Source: Paraburkholderia edwinii (GTDB lineage Bacteria > Pseudomonadota > Gammaproteobacteria > Burkholderiales > Burkholderiaceae). Taken from it: a stretch of 64,000 nt of DNA. The stretch is taken from NCBI RefSeq assembly GCF_019428685.1, contig NZ_CP080095.1, positions 4,278,001-4,342,000 on the forward strand, in the 5' to 3' direction. Of this stretch, positions 1-8,517 are shown piece by piece. How positions within the stretch are numbered: position 1 is the stretch's first letter; every line of letters starts with the position of its first letter. Made by a program: the position numbers and the translations under genes. Under the pieces are notes generated by a model. That model made no database searches. It was not told the DNA's origin and was given only the letters and a program-made list of their open reading frames with translations.

Positions 1-365
1 CGCAGCGACATCGCGGTGCCCAGCGCCGGTTCCAGCAGCCGGTAAGCGATTGCCTTCGGCACCGAATCCGCAATCCCCACACGAAACCGCGTTTGCGCCC
101 CGGATTCGCTCTCACGGCGCGCCGCATTCTCGAGTTCTGAGCCCAACGAGAATATTTCGTCTGCGTAGCCGAGCGTCACGCGGCCCACATCGGTCAGCTC
201 GAGCGTGCGCCCATTTTTCCTGAACAGCTTCTTGTCTAGCGCTTCTTCGAGCAGCTTGATCTGGCCGCTGAGCGTCTGCGGCGAGATATGCAATTGCTCG
301 CCGGCGCGGGCAATGCCGCCTGCGTGCGCTGCCACCCAGAAGTAATGCAAATGCTTAAAGTTCAT
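1..365 (-). CDS. LysR-family regulator, NhaR-like (N-terminal part only)
   Basis: The reverse strand encodes a protein starting MNFKHLHYFWVAAHAGG and running off the left window edge after about 121 residues. The N-terminal winged helix-turn-helix (about residues 1-60, with ISPQTLSGQIKLLEEALDKK as recognition region) is typical of LysR regulators, and the opening resembles the NhaR subgroup. A GAGGAGG ribosome site lies just upstream of the ATG at 365. The C-terminal effector domain is outside the window, so the inducer and targets cannot be judged. A paralogue with the same opening pattern lies at 50064-50951. Confidence 0.85.
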   Translation of the reverse strand, partial: MNFKHLHYFWVAAHAGGIARAGEQLHISPQTLSGQIKLLEEALDKKLFRKNGRTLELTDVGRVTLGYADEIFSLGSELENAARRESESGAQTRFRVGIADSVPKAIAYRLLEPALGTAMSL

Positions 366-510
366 GCGGCCTCCTCAATGAACCAAAGCTACGGTTTTTT
401 CGAATGATTGACAACAAAAATACGAATTTTATGTTCTACCGGCTTCGGTTAGATTCAGATATCGCGCCCGGACGCCAGTGGGCGCTAACGATCGAAGAGA
501 GAGGTGACCT

Positions 511-1005
511 ATGGCATCGGTTGAGCAATTCCTTCGTTCAAAGCTTTCGCAGACAGTGTGGTCGACCCAGGCGACCGCATCGGTGTACGACGCGATTGCG
601 ACCATGTCGCACCGGCAAGTTGGAGCGTTGATCGTCGCGCACGAAGGGCGCATGGCCGGCATTGTCACCGAGCGCGATTACGCCCGGAAAGTCGTCCTGA
701 TGGACCGTTCGTCAAGGAATACGCAGGTACGCGAAATCATGTCGACTACGGTTCGCTACGTCAGCCCGCAGCAGTCAACCGACGAATGCATGGCGCTGAT
801 GACTGAGCACCGGATACGTTATCTGCCCGTGATCATGGCTGGGCAAGTGATCGGGATGGTGTCGATCGGCGATCTCGTCAAGAGCCAGATGGCCGAGCAG
901 GAGCGCACGATCCAGCAACTGGTGCGCTACATACACGGCCACGGCTTTCAGCGCGGCCACGGCGAATTGAAGACTCAATCGGCGGCAAATTATGTAAGCC
1001 AATAA
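511..1005 (+). CDS. CBS-pair domain protein
   Basis: 164 residues made almost entirely of two CBS motifs (roughly residues 8-65 and 74-130), including the segments GALIVAHEGRMAGIVTERDY and RIRYLPVIMAGQVIGMVSIG that define each half. Such stand-alone CBS pairs bind adenine nucleotides and act as energy or redox sensors; the partner here is unknown. An AGAGAGGTG ribosome site precedes the ATG at 511. No catalytic domain is attached. It is followed after 82 bp by an unrelated membrane protein gene, so an operon link is possible but not shown. Confidence 0.9.
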   Translation: MASVEQFLRSKLSQTVWSTQATASVYDAIATMSHRQVGALIVAHEGRMAGIVTERDYARKVVLMDRSSRNTQVREIMSTTVRYVSPQQSTDECMALMTEHRIRYLPVIMAGQVIGMVSIGDLVKSQMAEQERTIQQLVRYIHGHGFQRGHGELKTQSAANYVSQ

Positions 1006-1087
1006 CTTTGCTATCCGTATTGTTTTCACGTGGCTGTGCAAAACACGTGACGACGCAGGTACCCCGAATTAACAGAAGAGGCTTCTT

Positions 1088-2035
1088 ATGTTCAAGAACT
1101 TTATCAATCAAGTTAGGCACGCGGCTGGTGCGATAACGCGCGGAACCGCAGCGCTCGGTCTGGCAGGCGTGCTTGCTCTCGGCGCGGTGGCCGCCAACGA
1201 TGCCGAAGCGAAGCGCGTAGGCGGCAGCCAAAGTATCGGTCGTCAGTCGCAAGCGGCGCCGCAGTCCGGGCAGACGCAACGCAGCCAGCAAGCGCAGCCT
1301 GCGCAGCAAGCCGCACAGTCGCCTGCCGCCGCGGCTGGTAACCGTTGGATGGGACCGCTAGCCGGTCTCGCCGCTGGCCTCGGCATTGCGGCGTTGCTGT
1401 CGTCGTTTGGCCTCGGTGAAGGGCTCGCGCAATTGCTGTCGAATGCGCTGCTGATCGGGTTGGTCATCTTCGGCGGCATGTTGCTGTATCGCTTCATCGC
1501 CAACCGCCGTCGTCCGGATCTCGCTTACGGGCCAGGGGCTGCAGGCCGCCAGCAAACGAATGGCTCGCCATTCCTGAATCGGATCGGGCAACCTCATCCC
1601 GAAGCGAATCCGGGCGGCTGGGGACGCCCGGCAGCGGGGGCGGTTGCACCTGCAGCCTTTTCGTCAACGGCTGAGCAGACCGCTTTTCTGGTCTCGGCGA
1701 AAGACATGTTCATGCGTCTTCAGAGCGCATGGGACCGGAACGACCAGGGTGACATGTTCGAGCTGACGACGCCCGAGATGTTTATGCAGCTCAAGCAAGA
1801 CCTCGAAGCGCGCGGCCACGAGCGCAGCGTAACGGAAGTCACGCGGCTCGACGCCGAAGTGCTGTCCACGGAAGGCAATGTGGACGAGACGCTGGTAAGC
1901 GTGCGCTTCCATGGTCAAATGCGCGAGGATGACAATCCGACCGCAGAGCCGTTCCAGGAGATCTGGAATCTGGTCAAGAGCACGCGCGGCGATCAAACGT
2001 GGCGACTGGCTGGGATCCAGCAAATGAACCGTTAA
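1088..2035 (+). CDS. Tim44-like domain membrane protein
   Basis: 315 residues. A hydrophobic N-terminal segment ending in the A-rich stretch near residues 20-40 looks like a signal or anchor; a Gln/Ala-rich linker follows (about 50-88), then a long hydrophobic stretch (about 92-138, LLIGLVIFGGMLLYRF) and a C-terminal Tim44-like fold (about 195-315, ending EIWNLVKSTRGDQTWRLAGI). Bacterial Tim44-domain proteins of this type are common inner-membrane proteins of unclear function in Burkholderia relatives. An AGAAGAGG site precedes the ATG at 1088. A perfect hairpin follows the stop codon. Confidence 0.85.
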   Translation: MFKNFINQVRHAAGAITRGTAALGLAGVLALGAVAANDAEAKRVGGSQSIGRQSQAAPQSGQTQRSQQAQPAQQAAQSPAAAAGNRWMGPLAGLAAGLGIAALLSSFGLGEGLAQLLSNALLIGLVIFGGMLLYRFIANRRRPDLAYGPGAAGRQQTNGSPFLNRIGQPHPEANPGGWGRPAAGAVAPAAFSSTAEQTAFLVSAKDMFMRLQSAWDRNDQGDMFELTTPEMFMQLKQDLEARGHERSVTEVTRLDAEVLSTEGNVDETLVSVRFHGQMREDDNPTAEPFQEIWNLVKSTRGDQTWRLAGIQQMNR

Positions 2036-2057
2036 AGAAGGCGCTAACGGGGGGGAC

Positions 2058-2085
2058 ACAACCGGCGGCGGATGCCGCCGGTTGT
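2058..2085. terminator. 12-bp perfect hairpin after the Tim44-like gene
   Basis: A perfect 12-bp inverted repeat (2058-2069 and 2074-2085) with a GGAT tetraloop starts 22 bp after the Tim44-like stop. There is no U-run directly behind it, so it may be a weak intrinsic terminator or a 3' end stabiliser. The remaining bases up to 2271 hold no gene I can support. Confidence 0.6.
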
Positions 2086-2271
2086 CGCATTCAGGCCTTT
2101 ATTGCTCGATGGCTGCAAAGCTTCAAAGAGTTTCCGCCGCGCCAGAAGCCCGGCAGCTTTAGCATCATCGATGCGATGCAGGCGCTGGACGCGACGGGAA
2201 GAAACTGAAAGCGGTGTTGCTACGAATCGATCGTCGTCCCGGCCCGATGTATGGATAAATCACGACGGAGT

Positions 2272-3261
2272 CTAAAGATCCTCTCGTTGATCAAGGCGTG
2301 AGCCCTCTGCATGACCTTGCTGAGCACGGCGAAACGTGTTCGGCGACATTCCAAAGGCCGACTTGAACAACCGGCTGAAGTGGGCGACATCACTAAAGCC
2401 CCACGAAAGCGCGATCTCGGTGATCGTCCGACGACTACCGCTATCAGCCAGTTCGGCTCGGCACTTCGCCAGACGCCGCGCCCGGCGCCAACCGCTTACC
2501 GTAAGCTGCCTTTCGCTGAAAATCCTGTGCAAGTAGCGCACCGAAATGCCGAAGTGCTGCGCAATCATGGCCGGCGTCAGCGTTGGGTCATCGAGCCGGC
2601 CGTCGATATAGCGCATGACACGCAGCAGCAGATCTTGAGCCCTCGTCGCGTTTGGCTTGCGGACATGCGCGGTGATGGTTGCCGCCAGCACACCAAGCGT
2701 CGTGTCGACGCTCGATACCAAGGGCGCATGGCGCTGCGTCATCACTTGGTCCGCGAGAGCGGTAAGCCAGCTGCCAAGCAGTGTTCCGGAATGGCTTGCC
2801 GCGTCGATGCGCAGACCGTCGAGCGACGCCGCGTTCGGCAAGTCCAACTCGAACTCTGAGACCGGAACGAGCATGCAGAGCTTACGGAACGGCTCGGGCA
2901 TCGCGAACTGCGCAGAATGCGCGCTATGCCAGATGGCGATGTCACCCGCACGCACGTCGACCTGCTGCTTGCCGAATTCATAAACCGTGCAACCGACACG
3001 CTGATAAAGAATGCCGATGTACGCGTTGTCGTCGCGCGCCAGTTCCAGCGGACCGCGCCGCGCCGTCACCGGCTCGCCCCAGATCGACATCAACTTCGCG
3101 GTGCCCGCATCGCGCGGCAAGATGCCTACCGACAATGGATCCGCGCGCTTCCGGGATACATCCCAACTGACGTTGCTCGCGCGCAGCGCGTCGTGCAATT
3201 CGTCGTCCTCGCGGTACAGATGCGCAAACTGCGCTTCGTGCGCAGAAAGACTTGCGGTCAT
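2272..3261 (-). CDS. AraC-family regulator (FeaR-like architecture)
   Basis: About 329 residues. The N-terminal half (to about residue 190) resembles the AraC_binding_2 sensor fold of FeaR/TipR-type activators, and the C-terminal 100 residues carry two helix-turn-helix motifs (MIAQHFGISVRYLHRIF and ITEIALSWGFSDVAHFSRLF) with the usual family signature. The frame is open further upstream, but I chose the ATG at 3261 because an AAGGA site sits at the right distance and the upstream extension lacks family resemblance. It is transcribed away from the Ser-rich/EF-hand pair at 3544-4726, so it may control them, which is only inference from position. Confidence 0.85.
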   Translation of the reverse strand: MTASLSAHEAQFAHLYREDDELHDALRASNVSWDVSRKRADPLSVGILPRDAGTAKLMSIWGEPVTARRGPLELARDDNAYIGILYQRVGCTVYEFGKQQVDVRAGDIAIWHSAHSAQFAMPEPFRKLCMLVPVSEFELDLPNAASLDGLRIDAASHSGTLLGSWLTALADQVMTQRHAPLVSSVDTTLGVLAATITAHVRKPNATRAQDLLLRVMRYIDGRLDDPTLTPAMIAQHFGISVRYLHRIFSERQLTVSGWRRARRLAKCRAELADSGSRRTITEIALSWGFSDVAHFSRLFKSAFGMSPNTFRRAQQGHAEGSRLDQREDL

Positions 3262-3543
3262 ACGTATCCTTGCTGCTTTGGTTAGAAAGTATCCCGCGGC
3301 GATCAGGCTCCAGGATCGACACCAACCTGGCGCGTCGCCGGATGCGCGCGGCATTCGCATGGGCACTGTCGTTCAACAGATTGTGCAGTCGCATACATGC
3401 TCGAATGGTGTGCCGCACTCTATCATCGGAGCACTCATCGCTGCCGGATGTGTTGCGTAGCGAAACCGAAGGAATTTCGAATGCGTATCGTATGTCTCGC
3501 AGCAGATAAATTCGGTATCCCCTTCTTTGCTAAGAGGTAACTG

Positions 3544-4032
3544 ATGACGACGGCGATCGGCGACGTAACCGCAAGCGGATTCATTCCCGGAACCACTACG
3601 CACGACCTTTTTTCGAACAACGCCACGTCAAAGCAGGCGCAGCGCACATCTGCGGCGGATGCGAGTAGCGGCACGGCAAGCACAACGTCAGGCACACAGG
3701 CGACAAACGCCAATGCCACGGCGGCGTCGAAGGCATCCAGTAGTTCAGGCGGCGCCTCGAGCGGTGGCAGCTCAGGCTCGGGAGCTGCCGCGGCTCAGGC
3801 GCTCAAGCAATTGATCAATCGTCTGCAACAGATGTTGGCCCAGATCGAGGCGCAAATAACGGCTGCCGCCGCCCGGAGCGGACGCGGCGGCTCACCGAAT
3901 GCGGCGCTCAGCTCATTGCAAGCCGAGGCTTCGATGATTCAAGGCCAGATTTCCGCAGCCACCGCGAAGTTGGCGGAAATGCTTATGTCACAGGGACAAA
4001 CCGTCGGGGGACTCGTCAACAGCCAGGCGTAG
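3544..4032 (+). CDS. Ser/Ala/Gly-rich protein with C-terminal coiled coil
   Basis: 162 residues, no signal peptide and no recognised enzyme domain. Residues about 30-85 are a low-complexity Ser/Thr/Ala/Gly tract; residues about 85-150 are Gln/Ala-rich and predicted helical (LKQLINRLQQMLAQIEAQI, LQAEASMIQGQISAATAKLA), which recalls the FlxA-like family. An AGAGG site precedes the ATG. The EF-hand protein follows 61 bp later on the same strand, and its N-terminus is equally Ser/Gly/Ala-rich, so the two probably form a unit. Function unknown; a secreted or surface role is a guess. Confidence 0.7.
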   Translation: MTTAIGDVTASGFIPGTTTHDLFSNNATSKQAQRTSAADASSGTASTTSGTQATNANATAASKASSSSGGASSGGSSGSGAAAAQALKQLINRLQQMLAQIEAQITAAAARSGRGGSPNAALSSLQAEASMIQGQISAATAKLAEMLMSQGQTVGGLVNSQA

Positions 4033-4093
4033 TCGTGCCTAGCCTCAGCCGAACCCAGGACGCACGACGTCCGGATATTAATTTGAGGACCAT

Positions 4094-4726
4094 ATGTCTG
4101 TCTCATCCATCAATCCAGCGACTGCACAAACCCACAAACATGCGCGAGGTGGCTCTTCCGGCACGTCCAGTGCATCGGGAACGTCCGGTGCAGCGGCGAC
4201 CTCAGGAAGCACGGCGGCGTCTACGTCCGCAGATGCGCCGGCATCCTCGACCATCGTCACGCTTAGTCCCGATGCACAGACCCTCGCCTCGCTTGCGGCG
4301 GAGGGTGTCAGCTTTTCATTAACCAGCATGGCGAGTCTGGGTATCTCCGCCAGCGACATCGCCAACGCCACGACACCCGCGCAACAATATGCACTGGCGC
4401 AGCGGGTACACCAGGGCCTCATCAGTCACGGAGACTTGATGACACCGGGCGGTTCAGTGTCGCAGTCGGGCTTCGAAAACCTGGTGACCCAATTCGGTGG
4501 GACGAAAACGCAAGCTGACCAGCTCTTTCAGAGTCTCGACACGAACGGCGACGGCTCAGTCTCGACTGACGAGTTTCTGGACGGCATGGGCAGTACATCC
4601 GGGGACAGTCCGGTCGCCCAATCGCTTCTTGAACTGATGGACACCGACAGCAGCGGCTCGGTCAACTCGTCGGAATTTATCAACTTCGAGATGGCGTTCG
4701 CACAAACAGAAAACGGAAAAGCCTGA
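4094..4726 (+). CDS. EF-hand calcium-binding protein
   Basis: 210 residues. Residues 1-55 are Ser/Ala/Gly/Thr-rich with no clear signal peptide. Two canonical EF-hand loops are visible: DTNGDGSVSTDE at 149-160 and DTDSSGSVNSSE at 183-194, both with acidic residues at positions 1, 3 or 5 and 12, so calcium binding is well supported. The ATG at 4094 follows a TGAGGA site. Bacterial proteins of this layout are found in plant-associated proteobacteria, sometimes as exported proteins; export is not demonstrable here. Probably co-transcribed with the gene at 3544. Confidence 0.85.
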   Translation: MSVSSINPATAQTHKHARGGSSGTSSASGTSGAAATSGSTAASTSADAPASSTIVTLSPDAQTLASLAAEGVSFSLTSMASLGISASDIANATTPAQQYALAQRVHQGLISHGDLMTPGGSVSQSGFENLVTQFGGTKTQADQLFQSLDTNGDGSVSTDEFLDGMGSTSGDSPVAQSLLELMDTDSSGSVNSSEFINFEMAFAQTENGKA

Positions 4727-4969
4727 AGGAGATTTTGCGGGAGGAGACGATTGCGCGCAGCGGATGCAGCGTGTCCCACGCGCTCTTTACAGGACCTACG
4801 TGCCGCCGGCGGCGGCCGTGGGTCCGATGACCGACAAACGCGTCCGTCAAGAATCGGCCTTCTGCAACCATGAGCATATTGAGCCTTTAATTGACCCCTG
4901 CTCGTCTCGAAACAACTGCCGCCTGGTCGTAACCTGCACCTATCGAACACTTGATTGAAAGGACAAGTT

Positions 4970-5140
4970 ATGACCACCGACCTCTTCGAAACCGCTCAGA
5001 CCGACAACGCAACCGACGCTCTCGTCATGACCCATGCAGTCATCGAAGCCGCTCGGACCCGCAATGCTGCCGAAGGTCTCGTTATGACCAATGCGGTCAT
5101 CGAAACCATGCTGAGTCGCAGCGCGACGAAGTACTACGAT
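4970..5140 (+). repeat. Three tandem 57-bp units at the start of the nitroreductase gene
   Basis: Units 4970-5026, 5027-5083 and 5084-5140 each open with ATGACC and share the pattern ATGACCnnnGnnnTCnTCGAAnCC. Units two and three are the most alike (VMTHAVIE versus VMTNAVIE). The period is a multiple of three, so each unit adds 19 residues and another in-frame start codon. Confidence 0.8.
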
Positions 5141-5701
5141 CCCGAGGCTGTGCTGACCGACGAACAGATTGCCGCTCTTGTCGAGATCGGCACATCGGCG
5201 CCGACTTCGTTCAACCTGCAGAACTGGCGTTTCGTCGCCGTGCGCTCGCCCGAGGCGAAGGCGCGGCTGCGCCCGATTGCCTGGAACCAGGCGATGACGA
5301 CCGAAGCGGCCGTGACATTCGTTATCGTCGGTCAGCTCGCTGATGCGAGCACCGTACCCGCGGTCTTTGCCCCAATGGTGGAAGCGGGCTACATGCGGAA
5401 GGACCACGTTCCCGAAGCGGAAAAGGGCGCACGCAGCATTTACGACGACAACCCGCAGCAGCAGCGGGACGAGGCGATCCGCACCGCTACTTTCGGCGCG
5501 GCGGCGATCATTTACGCTGCGCGGTCGATGGGCTGGGGTTCGACGCCGATGATCGGTTTTGACGCCGCCGCAGTGAGAACGGAATACGGTCTCGCGAACA
5601 ACGAGATCCCCGTGATGCTTCTCTCGGTCGGGCCGATGCGGGAGGGGAACTGGCCGTCGAAGCCGCGCCGGCCCGTGCTGGACGTGCTGAGCTTCCGTTG
5701 A
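4970..5701 (+). CDS. Nitroreductase-family oxidoreductase with repeated N-terminus
   Basis: FMN-dependent NAD(P)H oxidoreductase of the nitroreductase superfamily. The family core starts around residue 39 (SRSATKYYDPEAVLTDEQIA) and includes TSAPTSFNLQNWRFV and the glycine-rich GWGSTPMIGFD. The first 57 residues are three 19-residue near-repeats each beginning with Met-Thr, so there are in-frame ATGs at 4970, 5027 and 5084. I chose 4970 because a GAAAGGA site stands at proper spacing. Substrate unknown; members reduce nitroaromatics, quinones or flavins. Confidence 0.85.
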   Translation: MTTDLFETAQTDNATDALVMTHAVIEAARTRNAAEGLVMTNAVIETMLSRSATKYYDPEAVLTDEQIAALVEIGTSAPTSFNLQNWRFVAVRSPEAKARLRPIAWNQAMTTEAAVTFVIVGQLADASTVPAVFAPMVEAGYMRKDHVPEAEKGARSIYDDNPQQQRDEAIRTATFGAAAIIYAARSMGWGSTPMIGFDAAAVRTEYGLANNEIPVMLLSVGPMREGNWPSKPRRPVLDVLSFR

Positions 5702-5804
5702 ACCGTGGAGCGTGGCGGGGATGCAATAACGCTTCGGCCATTGCAATGCGAAGGGCGGCGGGGAACTTCTCAACTCCCCCGCCGCCTGATCTCGAAAGAT
5801 AACC

Positions 5805-6341
5805 CTACGACTTCTTCACATCCTTCGGAGCTGGCTTCGCCGCAGGAGCGGGCTTGCCCGGCGCCGCGACGTGCGCAACCGGCCTGGCGTTGGGCATCGG
5901 ATGGTTTTGCGCCATTGCATGAGGATGTTCCGCCGGGCCATGCGCGGCTATCGCATGATCGGGCAAATGGCCGCCGTGACTCATCATGGTCTTGTGCAGT
6001 TCATCCCTGCGCCGGAAGACATCTTCCCGATGATCGCCATGAGCGTAGAGACGCCGATGCCGCACTCCGTCCGGCCCGACCACCCAGATATACGTATTGC
6101 CGCCTACAAACACGACGTCCTTGTCGACAACCGTCGAGACGTAAACGTCATTTGGCATCGGCTGATAGGCCTCTTCGACAACCTCCGGCGGCGGCGGTGG
6201 CGGCGGACTCAGCGCGCCCGCTAAGACTTCGTTTACCTTGTTCGGATCCACAACGAGTTGACCTTGCTCGTTGGTCGCACACCCCGCGAGGAACATCGCG
6301 CAAATGACCGATGCGAGAGAAACTCTCAATGTTGTTCTCAA
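5805..6341 (-). CDS. Putative lipoprotein with proline-rich linker
   Basis: With a TTG start at 6341 (GGGGAT site just upstream) the protein opens with a clean lipoprotein signal, SLASVICAMFLAGC, the lipobox Cys being followed by ATN. A GTG further upstream at 6395 would add 18 residues but has no ribosome site. After the signal come a seven-proline run, a beta-rich segment (VVFVGGNTYIWVVGPDGVRH) and a His/Pro/Ala/Lys-rich tail. I do not recognise a named family; outer-membrane or periplasmic attachment is the only firm inference. Confidence 0.75.
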   Translation of the reverse strand: MRTTLRVSLASVICAMFLAGCATNEQGQLVVDPNKVNEVLAGALSPPPPPPPEVVEEAYQPMPNDVYVSTVVDKDVVFVGGNTYIWVVGPDGVRHRRLYAHGDHREDVFRRRDELHKTMMSHGGHLPDHAIAAHGPAEHPHAMAQNHPMPNARPVAHVAAPGKPAPAAKPAPKDVKKS

Positions 6342-6572
6342 AATATCCCCGGTTACTGTTTTTTTAATGCCCGATTTTGATAACGGCTGCCGCACTTATG
6401 TACTTGACGGCTCCGGGGATGATCCTTACAGAGCGAATATTTCTTTGCGTTACTGGTCTGCCCATGTCTCGGCCAATATCGGCCCTTCGACGCGTTGGGC
6501 CAAATCGGCGACAATGTCTGGCATGCTTTGATGCATCGACGCGCAGCCATGGGACAAGGAGCCACGATACAG

Positions 6573-6848
6573 ATGCCAAAAACCATCTACTGTTGGCGCT
6601 GCAAGACAGATGTAGCGATGCTCACGGAAGACGAGTGGCAATTGGTTAATCCTGAGACTTTGCTCGAGCAGATCAAGCAATATCGAAAAGAGACCGGAGT
6701 TTCCTTAGCAGAAGCCTATCGAAACAACACGGGTCTTCCTGCTTTAGTAGCGTACGAACGCATTACGGGATTTCGCGAGAGTAATCAAGCGATGAGAATC
6801 GCCGCGTCACAATTATCGTGCGGTACTAGGCTGGCGCTCACCGGCTAG
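6573..6848 (+). CDS. Small CxxC protein, conserved hypothetical
   Basis: About 91 residues from the ATG at 6573, preceded by AAGGAG. The opening MPKTIYCWRCKTDVAMLTED has a Cys-x-x-Cys pair that could hold zinc, followed by a helical segment (ETLLEQIKQYRKETGVSLAEAYR). The frame extends upstream to 6495 but without family-like sequence. The region is visibly less GC-rich than its surroundings. Function unknown. Confidence 0.6.
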   Translation: MPKTIYCWRCKTDVAMLTEDEWQLVNPETLLEQIKQYRKETGVSLAEAYRNNTGLPALVAYERITGFRESNQAMRIAASQLSCGTRLALTG

Positions 6849-6903
6849 CTATACTGTTCGACATTGCATTCCGTCAACCGCGCGCACTCAAAGGATGCAG
6901 GCC

Positions 6904-7587
6904 ATGCATATCGGACTTATAGGCGGCATCGGACCCGCGGCGACCGAAGTCTATTACCGAAGGCTGGTACGCCTGCACGCCGACGCAAAGCGACGGCTTT
7001 CGCTGACTATCGCTCACGCCGACTCCAGTGAGCTGATCGCTAATCTCGAAGCAGGTTGTGCCGTCGAGCAGGCGCTTATCTTCGCGAGGCACATCGATCA
7101 GCTGCGCGCAGGGGGCTGCGAAGCAGTGGCTCTTACATCAATGGGGGCTCACTTCTGCATCAAGGATCTGGCAGCCGTCTCCAGCCTGCCGCTGATCAGC
7201 GCCATTCCGGTTCTGGACGCCTATTTTGCCGACACGGGCTGGTATAAAGTCGGCGTGCTCGGCACGCGGGCCGTGATGGAGTCTGGTCTCTACGGTGTTT
7301 CCTCGGCCGACGTCGTGACGGTCGACTCCGACGAAATCGACCGTATTCAAGCCTGCTACGTAGCGATAGCAGTTGCAGGAGTCGCAACGCCTCAGCAGCG
7401 CGGCTATTTGTACGAGGCAGGCCGCAAGCTTTGCGAGGACAAGGGGGCGGAAGTGATTGTCCTCGGCGGCACGGACCTGTCGCTCGCATTTGACGGTGAG
7501 GATCCTGGCTATCCGACGGTCGACAGCGCAATCATCCACGCAGACGCAATCGCGCGCGTCGCGATGGACCTGGCGTCGCCTCGATAG
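6904..7587 (+). CDS. Aspartate/glutamate racemase homologue lacking both catalytic cysteines
   Basis: 227 residues with the fold signature of the Asp/Glu racemase family: start MHIGLIGGIGPAATEVYYRR, central VALTSMGAHFC and C-terminal VIVLGGTDLSL. In active racemases the two central motifs carry the catalytic cysteines (xCNTxH and GCTE); here they read T-S-M-G-A-H and G-G-T-D, so both cysteines are replaced. The ATG at 6904 has an AAAGGA site at good spacing; the ATG at 6895 is too close to it. It may have another activity or only bind a ligand. Confidence 0.8.
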   Translation: MHIGLIGGIGPAATEVYYRRLVRLHADAKRRLSLTIAHADSSELIANLEAGCAVEQALIFARHIDQLRAGGCEAVALTSMGAHFCIKDLAAVSSLPLISAIPVLDAYFADTGWYKVGVLGTRAVMESGLYGVSSADVVTVDSDEIDRIQACYVAIAVAGVATPQQRGYLYEAGRKLCEDKGAEVIVLGGTDLSLAFDGEDPGYPTVDSAIIHADAIARVAMDLASPR

Positions 7588-8137
7588 GGCTCGGATCAGC
7601 GCCTGAGGACTCGACGCGATCTAGCCAGTTCTGTTTGATCGGCAACTCTGTAGACTGCTTGACCTTCTGCAACGGTAAATCGGTTTTCGTCGTCTGCACG
7701 CCGATGGCCCGAACGAGATGCGTGCTTTGAAATTGCCGATAGGCGTCGATGTGGGCGGCAACGACGCGAAGCAGCGCATCGCATTCACCTTCATCAAAAC
7801 GGACGAGTTCACGGAGCTGCGTCAGGTCCTGTTCGGGATTCGCTGCGATCCAATGACGGACCACACTTGCACGCAGCGCTCGATACTCCGCAACCAGCTG
7901 GACAAGGGAAAATCCCTGAGCCAGCCGGTCTTCCGCGTGCTTCCGTGCAACTTCGGTTACTCCTGGACTGTTCTCCGGTCGCCTGCCGATGCTCTTTGCC
8001 TCGCGGTGCGACGTGGCCACCCGGTATTCGAAGGGCCTTGGCCTGTGCTTTGGCATCCGATCGATGCTCCCGGTGATGGCCGAAGCTTTCGTCAATCTCC
8101 TGCTATTCGCCCTCATGCGCCCCGAGCTAAAGTCCAA
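7532..8137 (-). pseudogene. Remnant of an RsbRD-like N-terminal domain of a sensor kinase
   Basis: A stretch of this frame (GVTEVARKHAEDRLAQGFSL followed by VQLVAEYRALRASVVRHWI) closely resembles the N-terminal RsbRD-type sensory domain that precedes histidine kinase domains in many Burkholderia proteins. Neither the usual opening of the domain nor any kinase core follows; the frame ends within the antisense of the racemase gene after unrelated sequence. I read it as a truncated fossil, though a short stand-alone protein cannot be excluded. Confidence 0.45.
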
Positions 8138-8517
8138 TCAGAGGCTGCGAGACAACACGATCCGCCAACCCATCGACATTAGGATCATGAATCTGTCGGT
8201 GACCTGCACGGGCTTCGAATCCCAGGTGGACTACAAGCACGCAGCATTCAAGGCGTATCACACGTTGGTAAATGAGAGAAACGACCTGCTTCATGGCGAC
8301 CGTTTTCGAGAATCCTATCTGACCGCTTCGGGGTCGGCCACTGCCAATCACACGCTGCAGCGTGCGGCACAGAACCGCCACTCGGAAATACCAGGTCGAG
8401 CAACTGCCTCCGGTCCGATAAGACTCGTTCATCACACACTGGATGCAGACCGCCATCGAGAGACCGGCGACTCAGGTGATAACCGCTAGAATTGCAGCTT
8501 TAGCCCGGAATACGCCG
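8138..8517. other. 380-bp stretch without a supported gene
   Basis: Between the kinase-domain remnant and the helicase start I see only an open minus-strand frame (8127-8456) with no family resemblance. A TAGAAT at 8487-8492 could be a -10 element for the helicase gene, but no convincing -35 accompanies it. Confidence 0.35.

Noticed and set aside
8127..8456. 109-codon minus-strand open frame
   Set aside because: No ribosome site, no family resemblance, located in decayed DNA.
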